DNA of 61,258 nt from Candidatus Omnitrophota bacterium (lineage in GTDB: Bacteria > Omnitrophota > Gorgyraeia > Pluralincolimonadales > Pluralincolimonadaceae), in the NCBI GenBank assembly GCA_017992785.1, contig JAGONY010000004.1, forward strand, positions 1-61,258, read 5' to 3'. Under the pieces are notes generated by a model. It worked only from the letters and a program-made list of their open reading frames with translations. It did no database searches and had not been told where the DNA came from. Shown here in pieces: positions 18,421 to 26,688 of this stretch. Position 1 is the stretch's first letter. Every line of letters begins with the position of its first letter. Position numbers and translations under genes: made by a program.

Positions 18421-18837
18421 TTAGACCTTTAGGTTCTCCGGTTTCTGTGCGGACTGGCCGTGTTCCTTGCCCGCGAATACTTTCAGCCTTCCGAGGGCGT
18501 TCTTTCCGACTTTGTTCTTCGGAAGCATACCCTTTACCGCGTGCATTATCACATATTCCGGCTTCCTCTTAAGCAGGGTCTCGAGCTTCTCGGATTTCCT
18601 GCCTCCCGGATAACCTGAATACCAGTCGTATTCCTTCTCGATAAGTTTCTTCCCGGTAACCTTTATCTTCGCCGCGTTGACGACAACCACGCCGTCGCCC
18701 GTATTTAAGTCCTTGCGGTATGTGGGCTTATGCTTCCCGGAAAGGACGCGCGAGACAGCTACAGCAAGCCTTCCGAGCACAACGCCGTCAGCGTCCACTA
18801 TAAACCATTTTTCCTGCGATCTCTGTTCCTTTACCAT
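18421..18837 (-). CDS. rplM: 50S ribosomal protein L13
   Basis: 138 residues with [16 protein letters not shown], the LSGKHKPTY segment, [15 protein letters not shown] and [18 protein letters not shown], all typical of bacterial L13. It is first in a two-gene operon with rpsI. A consensus promoter lies 42-69 bp upstream. GGAAGGCAAAGAA before ATG 18837 serves as ribosome site. Confidence 0.99.
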   Translation of the reverse strand: MVKEQRSQEKWFIVDADGVVLGRLAVAVSRVLSGKHKPTYRKDLNTGDGVVVVNAAKIKVTGKKLIEKEYDWYSGYPGGRKSEKLETLLKRKPEYVIMHAVKGMLPKNKVGKNALGRLKVFAGKEHGQSAQKPENLKV

Positions 18838-18878
18838 TTCTTTGCCTTCCTTGATGGGATAAGTTGTTAAGACGTAAG

Positions 18879-18906
18879 ATTATAACATAAAAAGGATTAT
18901 TGTCAA
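18879..18906 (-). promoter_or_regulatory. Consensus sigma70 promoter of rplM-rpsI
   Basis: TTGACA (18906-18901), 16-bp spacer and TATAAT (18884-18879) on the minus strand, between the DUF4159 stop and rplM. Both hexamers match consensus exactly. No terminator was found for the upstream envelope operon, so read-through into rplM is possible. Confidence 0.85.
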
Positions 18907-18913
18907 GGATATT

Positions 18914-20026
18914 TTATTCCGGCACGTTCGAAAGCGCGTATACGAGGACATTTATGCCTATCTTGAAGGCGTTCTCTATGCCCTCATCGCCGGCGCCCCC
19001 GTGGCGGTCGGACGTAGGTGCCTGCTGGGAGAGCTTCATGAAGCTGTGGCTCGCGTTAGGTGTATACTTCGTCCCCGGCCACTTCTCACCCTCCGCTTCC
19101 GCCCAGGCGTCGCATGCGTCACCCGACGCTATGTAATATACGACCATCCTGTCCCCGTAATATATCATATAGCCCGTGGTCGGTATGCCTTTATAAAGCG
19201 CGTCCGGAAGCGTCGATCCCTTGAAATCATAAAAGCTGTGGTATATAGGGTGGTTCAACGGAACGCTCTGGAAACCGGTCTCCGGGAATATCCTCTTGAA
19301 CTCCTTGAACAGCGAATCCTGGAAGGGCCCTCCCTGCGCGTTATCGTTGCAAATGAACATGAAACCGCCGCGCGTCAGGTATTCCCTTATGTTCTGGACC
19401 TCAACGTCGGTGAATGTGAAGCTCTGGTGCCCGTTCATATATATGATAGGGAATTGGAAAAAGAGTTTCTTGTCGGTAAAGTCCAGCGGCCTGTGCTCTA
19501 TTGATACCTTTACGTTCGTCCTCCTGCCAAGCTCGTTCATGAGGTTCGGAATGGTCGTCAGGTCGTTATCCCAGTCGGAATATGTCGATATCGGGAACAC
19601 AAATGTGCCCTTTATCGAGGCGCCCCTGCCGGATATCTTCGCTTTCGAGGAGAAGTCGAGCGTGTTCCTCCCGGGTTTTGAGGTGACCGCTTCCTTCGGC
19701 TCGCCGAGCTTCAGTTCCTGCGGCGCCATGGCGGGAACTTTCGCCATGCTCGGCAGGTCGGAAGGCCTCTCCACCGAGAGCGCCTGCCGTTCCGGCGCGG
19801 CTATCTCCTTTGTCGCGAGCGACGCGGTCTCCTGCGGCACCTTCACGTCGGGCTTAAACTTCGCCTTCTCCATGTTCACGTCCTTCGTCGAGAGTATCTT
19901 ACCTTCGAAGAACGCCTGCCTTATCGAGGGTTTCATGATCAGGATGTTGCCCACGATCAGCAGTATCGCAATATGTATGATCAACGCCAGGAGGTAGCTC
20001 CTGGACTTCTTTATCTCTTTAAGCAT
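18914..20026 (-). CDS. TonB-like membrane-anchored DUF4159 protein
   Basis: 370 residues. A short basic N-terminus is followed by one membrane segment (about 11-30), then a Pro/Lys/Glu/Ala-rich stretch (about 50-120) and a C-terminal DUF4159 domain (about 135-365). Its core is YMNGHQSFTFTD..E, then YLTRGGFMFICND and FP. DUF4159 is thought to resemble class I glutamine-amidotransferase folds, but no activity is established here. The anchor-plus-extended-linker layout copies TonB/TolA, with DUF4159 as the periplasmic head. The gene ends an exbB-exbD-exbD operon, so energy transduction to this domain is a reasonable inference. I see no TonB or TolA C-terminal domain. Confidence 0.85.
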   Translation of the reverse strand: MLKEIKKSRSYLLALIIHIAILLIVGNILIMKPSIRQAFFEGKILSTKDVNMEKAKFKPDVKVPQETASLATKEIAAPERQALSVERPSDLPSMAKVPAMAPQELKLGEPKEAVTSKPGRNTLDFSSKAKISGRGASIKGTFVFPISTYSDWDNDLTTIPNLMNELGRRTNVKVSIEHRPLDFTDKKLFFQFPIIYMNGHQSFTFTDVEVQNIREYLTRGGFMFICNDNAQGGPFQDSLFKEFKRIFPETGFQSVPLNHPIYHSFYDFKGSTLPDALYKGIPTTGYMIYYGDRMVVYYIASGDACDAWAEAEGEKWPGTKYTPNASHSFMKLSQQAPTSDRHGGAGDEGIENAFKIGINVLVYALSNVPE

Positions 20027-20048
20027 TATAATACCTCGTTTTAGTATT

Positions 20049-20495
20049 CTACCTGTTGCTTATCTTCTCGATCGTCTCCTCCGGCACGAGGAAAGACACC
20101 GCCTTGATCTTTGCCGCCGCGCAGGCGTTCAGCACGTTCGTAACCCTATCGTGCGGCACGTTATCTTCGGCATATATTATGACCGGCTGTGTCTCGAATA
20201 CCTGCGACAGGCTCGTCAGCATCGTGACCAGCTCGGGCAGGTCCTTCGAATCCGGGCTGTCATAATATTTCTCGTTGACCACGACGTTGCCGTCCGAGGC
20301 GACATTTATCACGACGTCCTCCCCTATCTTCTCCTGCGTCGTCGTGGATACCGCCGGAAGATTCACGTTCAGCTGGGCTTCCGGTGCGGAGAAACTCGAC
20401 GCCGACATGAAGAATATCAGCAACAGGAATACGCAGTCGATCATCGGGGCCATCTGGAACCCCGGCTCCTCGCTGCCTCCCTTATAGAATCTCAT
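20049..20495 (-). CDS. exbD: ExbD/TolR-type proton channel subunit (second copy)
   Basis: 148 residues. One N-terminal membrane segment carries the proton-bearing aspartate D20 in MAPMIDCVFLLL, then a periplasmic domain ending near the KISNR C-terminus. I start it at ATG 20495: GAGG lies 7 bp upstream and the resulting MRF.K..SEEPG matches the first copy. A GTG two codons earlier (20501) is only 1-2 bp from that site. Residues 8-31 are encoded by DNA identical to the neighbouring exbD. The rest diverges, so the pair may form heteromers around one ExbB pentamer. Confidence 0.93.
   Translation of the reverse strand: MRFYKGGSEEPGFQMAPMIDCVFLLLIFFMSASSFSAPEAQLNVNLPAVSTTTQEKIGEDVVINVASDGNVVVNEKYYDSPDSKDLPELVTMLTSLSQVFETQPVIIYAEDNVPHDRVTNVLNACAAAKIKAVSFLVPEETIEKISNR
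20402..20474. repeat. 73-bp perfect direct repeat, copy in the second exbD
   Basis: Identical base for base to 20822-20894, exactly 420 bp away. It encodes residues 8-31, covering the amphipathic entry and most of the membrane helix with the catalytic Asp. Confidence 0.97.
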
Positions 20496-20504
20496 TTTCA
20501 CGCC

Positions 20505-20915
20505 TCACTGTTTTGGCTCTTCCTGGTATGTAGCGAACGATATGTCCCATATTCCCGCGGCGGCGCACGCGCTCAGCACGTCCAGGACCCTTCCGTGGGG
20601 CACCGTCTTATCCGCCCTGATTATTATAGTCTGCTTTACCTCTGCCTCAGAAAGCACGTCGGCAAGCTGTGCGGGCTCGTATATGTTTTGGTTCATTACT
20701 ATCGCCCCGTCACCTTTGACATTTATCGACAATTTCGGCCCGCCGCCTTCTTCTGTCCGCGACTGGTCCGCGACCGGCAGGTTTATGCCCTCGACTGATT
20801 CGAGCTGGTGGAATGTCGATACCGACATGAAGAATATCAGCAACAGGAATACGCAGTCGATCATCGGGGCCATCTGGAACCCCGGCTCCTCGCTTTCCTG
20901 CTTTGAGAATCTCAT
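20505..20915 (-). CDS. exbD: ExbD/TolR-type proton channel subunit (first copy)
   Basis: 136 residues, same architecture as the next gene: a basic N-terminus, a membrane helix with D20 in PMIDCVFLLL, and a periplasmic domain. The periplasmic parts differ clearly from the second copy (VEGINLPVADQS against AQLNVNLPAVST), consistent with divided roles. It lies 3 bp after exbB and 9 bp before the second copy. Confidence 0.94.
   Translation of the reverse strand: MRFSKQESEEPGFQMAPMIDCVFLLLIFFMSVSTFHQLESVEGINLPVADQSRTEEGGGPKLSINVKGDGAIVMNQNIYEPAQLADVLSEAEVKQTIIIRADKTVPHGRVLDVLSACAAAGIWDISFATYQEEPKQ
20822..20894. repeat. 73-bp perfect direct repeat, copy in the first exbD
   Basis: Partner of 20402-20474. 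No mismatch over 73 bp even at third codon positions, while the flanking coding sequence is diverged. Confidence 0.97.
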
Positions 20916-20918
20916 CTC

Positions 20919-21668
20919 TTATCCCTTCAGTTTTCCGGCAAGCATCAGCGCTATTTCGCCGGTAGTGATCTCTATGTCGGTGATTATCTCCTGCGCCTTA
21001 TTCCTGAAATAAAAGAAAAAGGCCATGACGGGTATACCGACTATAAGGCCGAACGCCGTCGTGATGAGCGCCTGTGATACGCCCGCGGCCAGAAGTGTCG
21101 GTTTTCCGAGGCCCGCCTCGAACGCGATAACATTGAATGACTGTATCATACCGAGAACCGTACCGAGCAGACCAAGCATCGGCGAGATCGTGCCTATAGA
21201 GGAAAGGTATCCTATCTTCTGCAGCAGGCCCGCCGCTTCCTTCGCGCCGACTATCGTCATCGAATCCTGGATGATCTGCAGGTCGTGTCCGCTCTTGTCT
21301 ATGCCGGCCTGCACGACGTTGACGAGGAAACCCTTCCTGAGCGCGCCGAGGTTCGTCGCGCCCTGCATATCGCCGTTCTTGATCGCCATCTTGACCGCGC
21401 CTACGTAGTCGACCGGCATCATCGACTGCTTGCGCAGGGAGATGAACAGGTCTATGATCAGCGCCATGCCGAACACTGAGCAGAGGCCGATAAATATCAT
21501 CGTCCAGCCGCCGGCTACGCATATCTGCCAGAATGTCATGCCTTTCGTGCCCGCCACGACCTCGGCATCTTTCGCCATTGCGGAGAAGGACACCAGCACT
21601 ATGACCGACACCAGGGCGATAAAACCCGCTATCCTTACCGCATTTTTGTTACTTAGCTTTTTCCCCAC
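20919..21668 (-). CDS. exbB: ExbB/TolQ/MotA-family proton channel protein
   Basis: 249 residues. A signal-peptide-like or extra N-terminal helix (11-32, ending SFSAMA) precedes three membrane segments (about 50-76, 155-178, 198-222). The family core SPMLGLLGTVLGMI and GVSQALITTAFGLIVGIP is intact. The start is GTG 21668 inside the preceding TPR gene (20-bp overlap), with AAGGAG about 10 bp upstream. With the two ExbD proteins it should form a proton-driven stator complex. Which partner it drives is not certain; the DUF4159 protein downstream is the best candidate. Confidence 0.94.
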   Translation of the reverse strand: MGKKLSNKNAVRIAGFIALVSVIVLVSFSAMAKDAEVVAGTKGMTFWQICVAGGWTMIFIGLCSVFGMALIIDLFISLRKQSMMPVDYVGAVKMAIKNGDMQGATNLGALRKGFLVNVVQAGIDKSGHDLQIIQDSMTIVGAKEAAGLLQKIGYLSSIGTISPMLGLLGTVLGMIQSFNVIAFEAGLGKPTLLAAGVSQALITTAFGLIVGIPVMAFFFYFRNKAQEIITDIEITTGEIALMLAGKLKG

Positions 21669-22485
21669 TTTTTTCGATCTCCTTTATTTTGGTCTCCGAC
21701 CTTATCGCCGCCTCACTTCTCGGAAACTCGTCCACGATCTCCTTGAAGGTTTCCAGAGCCATCCTGCTCTCCCCTAACTTCTCATAACATTCTCCGCTCC
21801 TGAATTTTGCCTCCGCTGCCATCTTTCCTTTATCGTAATATAATAACGCGATCTTCAGGTAATTCACAAGCGCCTGCTCGTATGACCCCTTCGCGAAATA
21901 CGACTCCGCCGTCCCGAAGTACGCGTCGGGCCTCTGCGCCTCGTCCTTGGATCGTATCACCGCGTCATACGACTTTATCGCGCCGTCGTGGTCGCCCTTT
22001 TCCGCCAGGACCGAGGCGAGCTTCATCCTCACCCTGTTCGCGTATTTTGATCCCGGATAGTCGCTAATGTATGTATTATACAACTCTATCGCCTTCGTTA
22101 CATCACCTAACTTCAGTTGGCACTCGGCGGCCTTAAAATACGCGTCTTCGCCGTATGAATACCCGCCGTACTTCCGGATCGTCTCCATATAATCCGCATA
22201 TGCCTTCTCGTAGTCCTTTGCGAAATACCTGTTTTCCGCCGTACGGAAGGAGACCGGCGCTTCTATTATCAGCTGATCGACGTTCCCGAGCGGCACGGCT
22301 ATGACCGCCTTTTCGCCCGCGAGCTCGATAGTGATCCCCGACTTATCCGTCTTGATTATGGATCCCTTTATTACGTTGCCGTTCTTCAGCTTGATCCTGT
22401 CCTGGGCGATAGTTACGGCGGGCAGCGCAGACGCGATCAAAAATGCCGCCGCAGATAACATCGCTGTCCTCTTTACGGATATCAT
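21649..22485 (-). CDS. Exported protein with SH3/LSm-like N-domain and TPR repeats
   Basis: 278 residues. Signal peptide 1-27 (cut near TIAQ/D), then a small beta domain (about 29-75, RIKLKNGNVIKGSIIKTDKS) of the kind often seen in exported bacterial proteins. Four to five tetratricopeptide repeats follow (about 80-270, for example AFFKAAE-like YFKAAECQLKLGDVTKAI). It resembles the periplasmic TPR partners of Tol systems (CpoB/YbgF) in general layout only. ATGA overlaps at its start with the larger TPR gene and a 20-bp overlap with exbB argue that all act together. Confidence 0.85.
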   Translation of the reverse strand: MISVKRTAMLSAAAFLIASALPAVTIAQDRIKLKNGNVIKGSIIKTDKSGITIELAGEKAVIAVPLGNVDQLIIEAPVSFRTAENRYFAKDYEKAYADYMETIRKYGGYSYGEDAYFKAAECQLKLGDVTKAIELYNTYISDYPGSKYANRVRMKLASVLAEKGDHDGAIKSYDAVIRSKDEAQRPDAYFGTAESYFAKGSYEQALVNYLKIALLYYDKGKMAAEAKFRSGECYEKLGESRMALETFKEIVDEFPRSEAAIRSETKIKEIEKSGEKAK

Positions 22486-24938
22486 CTTGCCGAACCCGCT
22501 TTCTCCCTCGCCTTAGCAGCCTCATCGCTCTTCGGGTATTTCGCGATAAGTTTCCCGTACGTCTCTTTTGCTTCCTTACCCTTGCCAAGTTTTTCCTGGC
22601 ACTCTCCGGCTTTCAGCAGCGACGCGGCCGCGAGGTTCTCCCTGTGCGAATAAAGTATCGCGACGCGCTGGAAATTCGCGAGCGCCTCTTCGTATTTATA
22701 CATCATAAAAAGGCTGTTGCCGAGCTGGAACATCGCTTCAGCCGTCGTATCGTCCTTATAATGGTCTATCACGTCCTTATAATATACTATCGCTTCGCTT
22801 GTTATATCCCTGTAATAATACGAGTCCGCAATGCCGAGTTTTGCCTTGCTCGCGTATTTGGTCTTCGGGTACCTTGAAAGCAGTTCCGCGAAATCCGAGG
22901 CGGCATCCCTCCATTTCTTCAGCGACATGTACGCCCTGCCCCTGCTAAAGAGCGAGACCTCTTCGAGCGCGTCGTCCTTGTACTTCGATAATATGCCGCT
23001 GAACAGCTCCACAGCCCTTGAGCCCTCGTTCGTATCCACAAGGACCTGTCCTATTATTGAGGCGGCCTTCTCGGGCGGCGGGGTGTCCGCAAAATCATTA
23101 TATGCCGCGAGAAGTTCGCGAACGGTAGCCGCCGCGGCCGCCGGGTCTCCCGACAGGTACTGCAAGTTCGCGAGGCATCCGTAAAGCTCCGACATCACCG
23201 CCTTCTGCCCCGAATACCTTCCTGCAAGCTCCCTGAACATCATGATACCTTCGGTATATTTTTTCTGTTTCAGGTATATGTCATATATCGTCCGGATCGC
23301 CTCGGCCGACATGGGGCTCTTCGGGTTCGTGTCGAGGAACCGCTTGAGCACCGCGAGCGCATCGTCACGCTTTGCCGAATACAGGTAGCTTATGCCGAGA
23401 CGGTATGATGCCGCCTGCGCGAATTCATTATCAGGGTATTTATCGGCTATTCGCTTGTAATACTCCGCTGCGGATGAATACTGGCCCTTGTCGAAATGCG
23501 TGTTGCCGATCTCATAGATGACCGCGGGAACGAGCTTGTTCTCCGGGAACTTATCCATGAATTTTTTATAGTATGCCTGCGCCTGCGCGGTGTCCCCGAG
23601 GCAGGAATAACACCATCCTATATTGAACGTTACATCCTCTATGTTCTCGGATTTCGGATACATCTCTTCTATCATCTTGTAGTATTTGACGGCCTCTGTG
23701 TAGTCCTTCTTCTTGGCCAGCGCATACGCAAGCCTGAATGCAAAATAGGGGACAGATTCCCCCTTCGGGTATTTTTCTATATATTCCTTATATACTTCGG
23801 CCGCCCTGCCGTAATCTTCGATGCAGAAATAGCTCTCGGCAAGCTTCGCGAGGCCTTTTTCGTAGAGCTCCGTCCCCTTCGATCCGGGGAGCTGTTTCTT
23901 GTAATATTCTATGGCGTCCTTGTATTCGCCTTTTTCGAAATACGACTCGGCTATGAAGAAATTCATGTTCATCTTCTTCGCCGCTTCCGGATCGAGCTTC
24001 GCGTAATTATTGTATGCCTGCACCGCGGCGTCCGCGTTGCCCTTCTTCAGGTATGTAATGACGAGCAGGTGGCATACGTCCTTCTTCATCTTGCTTTCCG
24101 GATATCGTTCGAGGAAGTCCTCGCATATCACCCAGGTCTCAAATATCCTGCCCCGCTCATAATATGCCGCCGCCATCTGGTACCTGGACAGCTCCGTCAG
24201 GTCCGTGCCGGACCCGTAGATCTCGCTTCTCGGCTTTACCGTGCGGAAATACTTTATCGCCTTCGAGTATTCCTTGTCCTTCAGCGCTATCTGCCCCAAA
24301 CTGAACTTCGCATCGTTGGCGAACCTCGAATCCGGCGGGATAGACCTGTAGATGTCCGCGGCCATGAGGTTTTTGCCCTGTTCCTTATATACGCCTGCGA
24401 GCATGAATTTCGCCTCCAGGATCCTGTTATCGTCCGGGTATGATTCTATCATCTTCTTGAGGAAGTTCGCGGAAAGGTCCCATTTCTTCTGGTTATAATA
24501 GGCGAGGCCCCTGCTGAAATATATGTCCGGCGCCTTCTTGGGGTCCCTGGACAACATGGCGTTGTATATCTGGTTCGCCCTGTCGTCCCTGCCCATCCTC
24601 AAATAACATTCCGCGAGGCCGTACTGGACCTTCTGCGTGAGGTCCTTCATGTACGCGAAGTCCTTGTTGACCTTGTTGAAGTTCGCTTCGGCCTTCTGGT
24701 ATTCCTTCGTTTCGATATAAGCCAGCGCCTGGTTGCAGAGGGCATACGGAAGCTGTTTACTGTAAGGGAATTTTGTTATAAGTGCCTGGAAGGTCTTTGC
24801 CGCTTTTTCGTACTGGCCGGCATTCAGCTGCTTCTCGCCCAGGGTAAAAAGCTCCCCGTCCGTCTCCGCGCACGCCGGGATCGCGGATCCGAGGACTGCA
24901 AATGCCACGAATGCCGTTACAGCGAGGTATTTAAGCAT
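22482..24938 (-). CDS. Large exported TPR-repeat protein
   Basis: 818 residues, nearly all tetratricopeptide repeats (roughly 20 by eye) after an N-terminal signal sequence ending AIPACAE. Cleavage is probably after A24; IPAC is a poor lipobox, so a lipoprotein is less likely. Repeats such as YEKAAKTFQALITKFPYSK and KAIKYFRTV recur throughout, suggesting an extended superhelical scaffold in the periplasm. It is the first gene of the ExbB/ExbD/DUF4159 operon. The ATG is only 7 bp after a good -10 box and no ribosome binding site is visible, so the message may be leaderless. Confidence 0.88.
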   Translation of the reverse strand: MLKYLAVTAFVAFAVLGSAIPACAETDGELFTLGEKQLNAGQYEKAAKTFQALITKFPYSKQLPYALCNQALAYIETKEYQKAEANFNKVNKDFAYMKDLTQKVQYGLAECYLRMGRDDRANQIYNAMLSRDPKKAPDIYFSRGLAYYNQKKWDLSANFLKKMIESYPDDNRILEAKFMLAGVYKEQGKNLMAADIYRSIPPDSRFANDAKFSLGQIALKDKEYSKAIKYFRTVKPRSEIYGSGTDLTELSRYQMAAAYYERGRIFETWVICEDFLERYPESKMKKDVCHLLVITYLKKGNADAAVQAYNNYAKLDPEAAKKMNMNFFIAESYFEKGEYKDAIEYYKKQLPGSKGTELYEKGLAKLAESYFCIEDYGRAAEVYKEYIEKYPKGESVPYFAFRLAYALAKKKDYTEAVKYYKMIEEMYPKSENIEDVTFNIGWCYSCLGDTAQAQAYYKKFMDKFPENKLVPAVIYEIGNTHFDKGQYSSAAEYYKRIADKYPDNEFAQAASYRLGISYLYSAKRDDALAVLKRFLDTNPKSPMSAEAIRTIYDIYLKQKKYTEGIMMFRELAGRYSGQKAVMSELYGCLANLQYLSGDPAAAAATVRELLAAYNDFADTPPPEKAASIIGQVLVDTNEGSRAVELFSGILSKYKDDALEEVSLFSRGRAYMSLKKWRDAASDFAELLSRYPKTKYASKAKLGIADSYYYRDITSEAIVYYKDVIDHYKDDTTAEAMFQLGNSLFMMYKYEEALANFQRVAILYSHRENLAAASLLKAGECQEKLGKGKEAKETYGKLIAKYPKSDEAAKAREKAGSAR

Positions 24939-24945
24939 TTTAAAT

Positions 24946-24974
24946 AATATACATTATGTCTATACTTAAATCAA
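24946..24974 (-). promoter_or_regulatory. Promoter of the TPR-ExbBD-DUF4159 operon
   Basis: TTGATT (24974-24969), 17-bp spacer, TATATT (24951-24946) on the minus strand. The expected start falls on or one or two bases before the ATG at 24938, implying a leaderless or near-leaderless transcript. Confidence 0.7.
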
Positions 24975-24978
24975 GGGT

Positions 24979-25003
24979 AAAATATTGCCCACGGGGGCAT
25001 ATT
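24979..25003 (-). terminator. Probable terminator after the NSS transporter unit
   Basis: On the minus strand AATATGCCC and GGGCAATATT form a stem with one bulged base and a 4-base loop, followed by TTTACCCTT. The U-tract is modest, so it may be only partly efficient. It lies about 20 bp after the small membrane peptide gene. Confidence 0.6.
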
Positions 25004-25024
25004 CTTGCTTATATCGGCTTCTTT

Positions 25025-25132
25025 TCAGTCGAGCCCTTCTTTCTTTGAAAAGACTTTATATAGGCAATATACGCAAAGGGCAATTATTGAACCCCATGAG
25101 ATCGCCAGGAACAGCCATCCTCCAATGTTCAT
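25025..25132 (-). CDS. 35-residue membrane peptide, likely NSS transporter small subunit
   Basis: A short frame starting at ATG 25132, which overlaps the transporter stop in ATGA, with GGGAGG 6-8 bp upstream. The product begins MNIGGWLFLAISWG, has one hydrophobic helix (about 4-25) and ends in a basic tail, YKVFSKKEGLD. In other bacteria, sodium/amino-acid transporters of the NSS family are encoded with such one-helix accessory peptides (MetS type). Position, size and topology fit that role; substrate and need for transport are unknown. Confidence 0.75.
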   Translation of the reverse strand: MNIGGWLFLAISWGSIIALCVYCLYKVFSKKEGLD

Positions 25133-26688
25133 CCGGCCCCTCCCTGCTTCTTCTTCCACGCATTCCGCACCAGTAGTACGATAACGGCTATTATCCCGAG
25201 AAGCATCAACCTGGTGCCGAGGATATACGGCTTGTCGGCCTCTGCCACATTCGTCATCAGTATCCTTTGCCTGCCGCTATCCGACAGGACATACGAGCCG
25301 AGTATGACAAGCAGGAACAGCGGCGTAACATACCGCATAATGAACTTATATGCCCCCGGTATCCTCAGTTCCGCGCCATGGTGCATCTCCTCCCATGCCT
25401 TGTCCATACCGAAGACCCACGTGAATAATATCGTCTCGATCGTGGCGAAGAGCACGAGGCAGAAGGTCCCTCCCCAGAAATCCATCTCATCGACCACGCC
25501 CTTACCGAGGAAGAATATAGCGGGCTGGCAAAGCACGAAGAACACTACAGTCAGTATCCCGAGCGCCTTCTTCCTGCTCAGGTTGAACTCGTCCTCCAGG
25601 AAAGCCACCGCGGGCTGCGCAAGGGAAACCGACGAGGTAACCCCTGCCAGGAAGAGCATCATGAACCAGAGAAATCCGAAAACGGCGGTCAATGGTATCT
25701 TACTGAATATAGCGGGCATCGTCACGAAACCGAGGTTGAACGAGCCGCTCTTAGCGACTTCCTGCGCGCCTACAGGACCGAAGAAGACGAATGCCGCCGT
25801 TATCACAATACTTCCTCCGAGTATGACCTCGGCAAACTCGTTCATGCTTGCGGCCGTAAGCCCGGATAGCGCCACATCATCTGTTTTCCTGAGATAACTC
25901 GCGTATGTCAGGATCACACCTATCCCGACGCTCAGCGTGAAAAATACCTGTCCTGCCGCGGCAAGCCAGACCTTCGAGTCCTTAAGCATCGCGAAGTCCG
26001 GATTCCAGAGGAAGCCAAGTCCGTTCAAGGCATTCCAGTCGGGTTTAAGGATATCCGGCGTACCGAGCGTAAGCACCCTTGCCGCTATCAGTATACCGAA
26101 TATAACCAGCGCAGGCATTGCTATATTACATAACCTCTCTATCCCTCCCTTGATGCCGTGGTAGAGCACGAATATGTTCAGCGCGAAAGTTATAAGGAAG
26201 AAGACGTAGGCCGTCTGCATGGAATTGAAATACTGGTTGGATTCGAGGCCCTGGAACGCCGAGAGGAACGACTGCAGTTGCGCCTGCGTCGTCGCGCCGG
26301 CGTACTTGCCGGTAAGCGAGAAGAAGCTGTATGCGAGGGTCCATGATTCGATATATGTATAATAGATCAGTATGACGAGTGGCCCGAATATACCGATGAC
26401 CCCGAAATACTTGATAAAGCGGTTCTTCCGCTTGAGCGAATGGAATATGCCCGGCGCGGTGCCGTGGCCGAACCCTCCGCCGTACCGCCCGAGTGACCAT
26501 TCTATCCACATCAGGGGGATGCCGAGCAAAAGAAGCGCGACGAAGTACGGTATCATGAACGCGCCGCCGCCGTTCTGCGCCGCCTGGACGGGAAACCTCA
26601 GGAAATTGCCGAGGCCCACCGCCGAACCGGCGACAGCCATTATTATCCCGAGCTTCGTGCCCCACGTTTGCCTGGGCTTCTGCGCCAT
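25129..26688 (-). CDS. Sodium-dependent transporter, NSS (SNF) family
   Basis: Sodium-coupled uptake of an amino acid or similar solute across the inner membrane. 519 residues, 11-12 membrane segments. Helix 1 carries the family's sodium/substrate motif AVGLGNFLRFP and is followed by NGGGAFMIPY, the LeuT-type signature. It starts right after the truA stop (TAAATG) and overlaps the small membrane peptide gene by 4 bp. The substrate cannot be told from sequence; the leucine, arginine and aspartate-family genes in the same unit make an amino acid likely. Confidence 0.95.
   Translation of the reverse strand: MAQKPRQTWGTKLGIIMAVAGSAVGLGNFLRFPVQAAQNGGGAFMIPYFVALLLLGIPLMWIEWSLGRYGGGFGHGTAPGIFHSLKRKNRFIKYFGVIGIFGPLVILIYYTYIESWTLAYSFFSLTGKYAGATTQAQLQSFLSAFQGLESNQYFNSMQTAYVFFLITFALNIFVLYHGIKGGIERLCNIAMPALVIFGILIAARVLTLGTPDILKPDWNALNGLGFLWNPDFAMLKDSKVWLAAAGQVFFTLSVGIGVILTYASYLRKTDDVALSGLTAASMNEFAEVILGGSIVITAAFVFFGPVGAQEVAKSGSFNLGFVTMPAIFSKIPLTAVFGFLWFMMLFLAGVTSSVSLAQPAVAFLEDEFNLSRKKALGILTVVFFVLCQPAIFFLGKGVVDEMDFWGGTFCLVLFATIETILFTWVFGMDKAWEEMHHGAELRIPGAYKFIMRYVTPLFLLVILGSYVLSDSGRQRILMTNVAEADKPYILGTRLMLLGIIAVIVLLVRNAWKKKQGGAG

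Noticed and set aside
23496-24443. Plus-strand open frame of 315 codons
   Set aside because: Antisense to the large TPR gene; composition biased to Arg, Leu and Tyr, with no start signal or recognisable domain.
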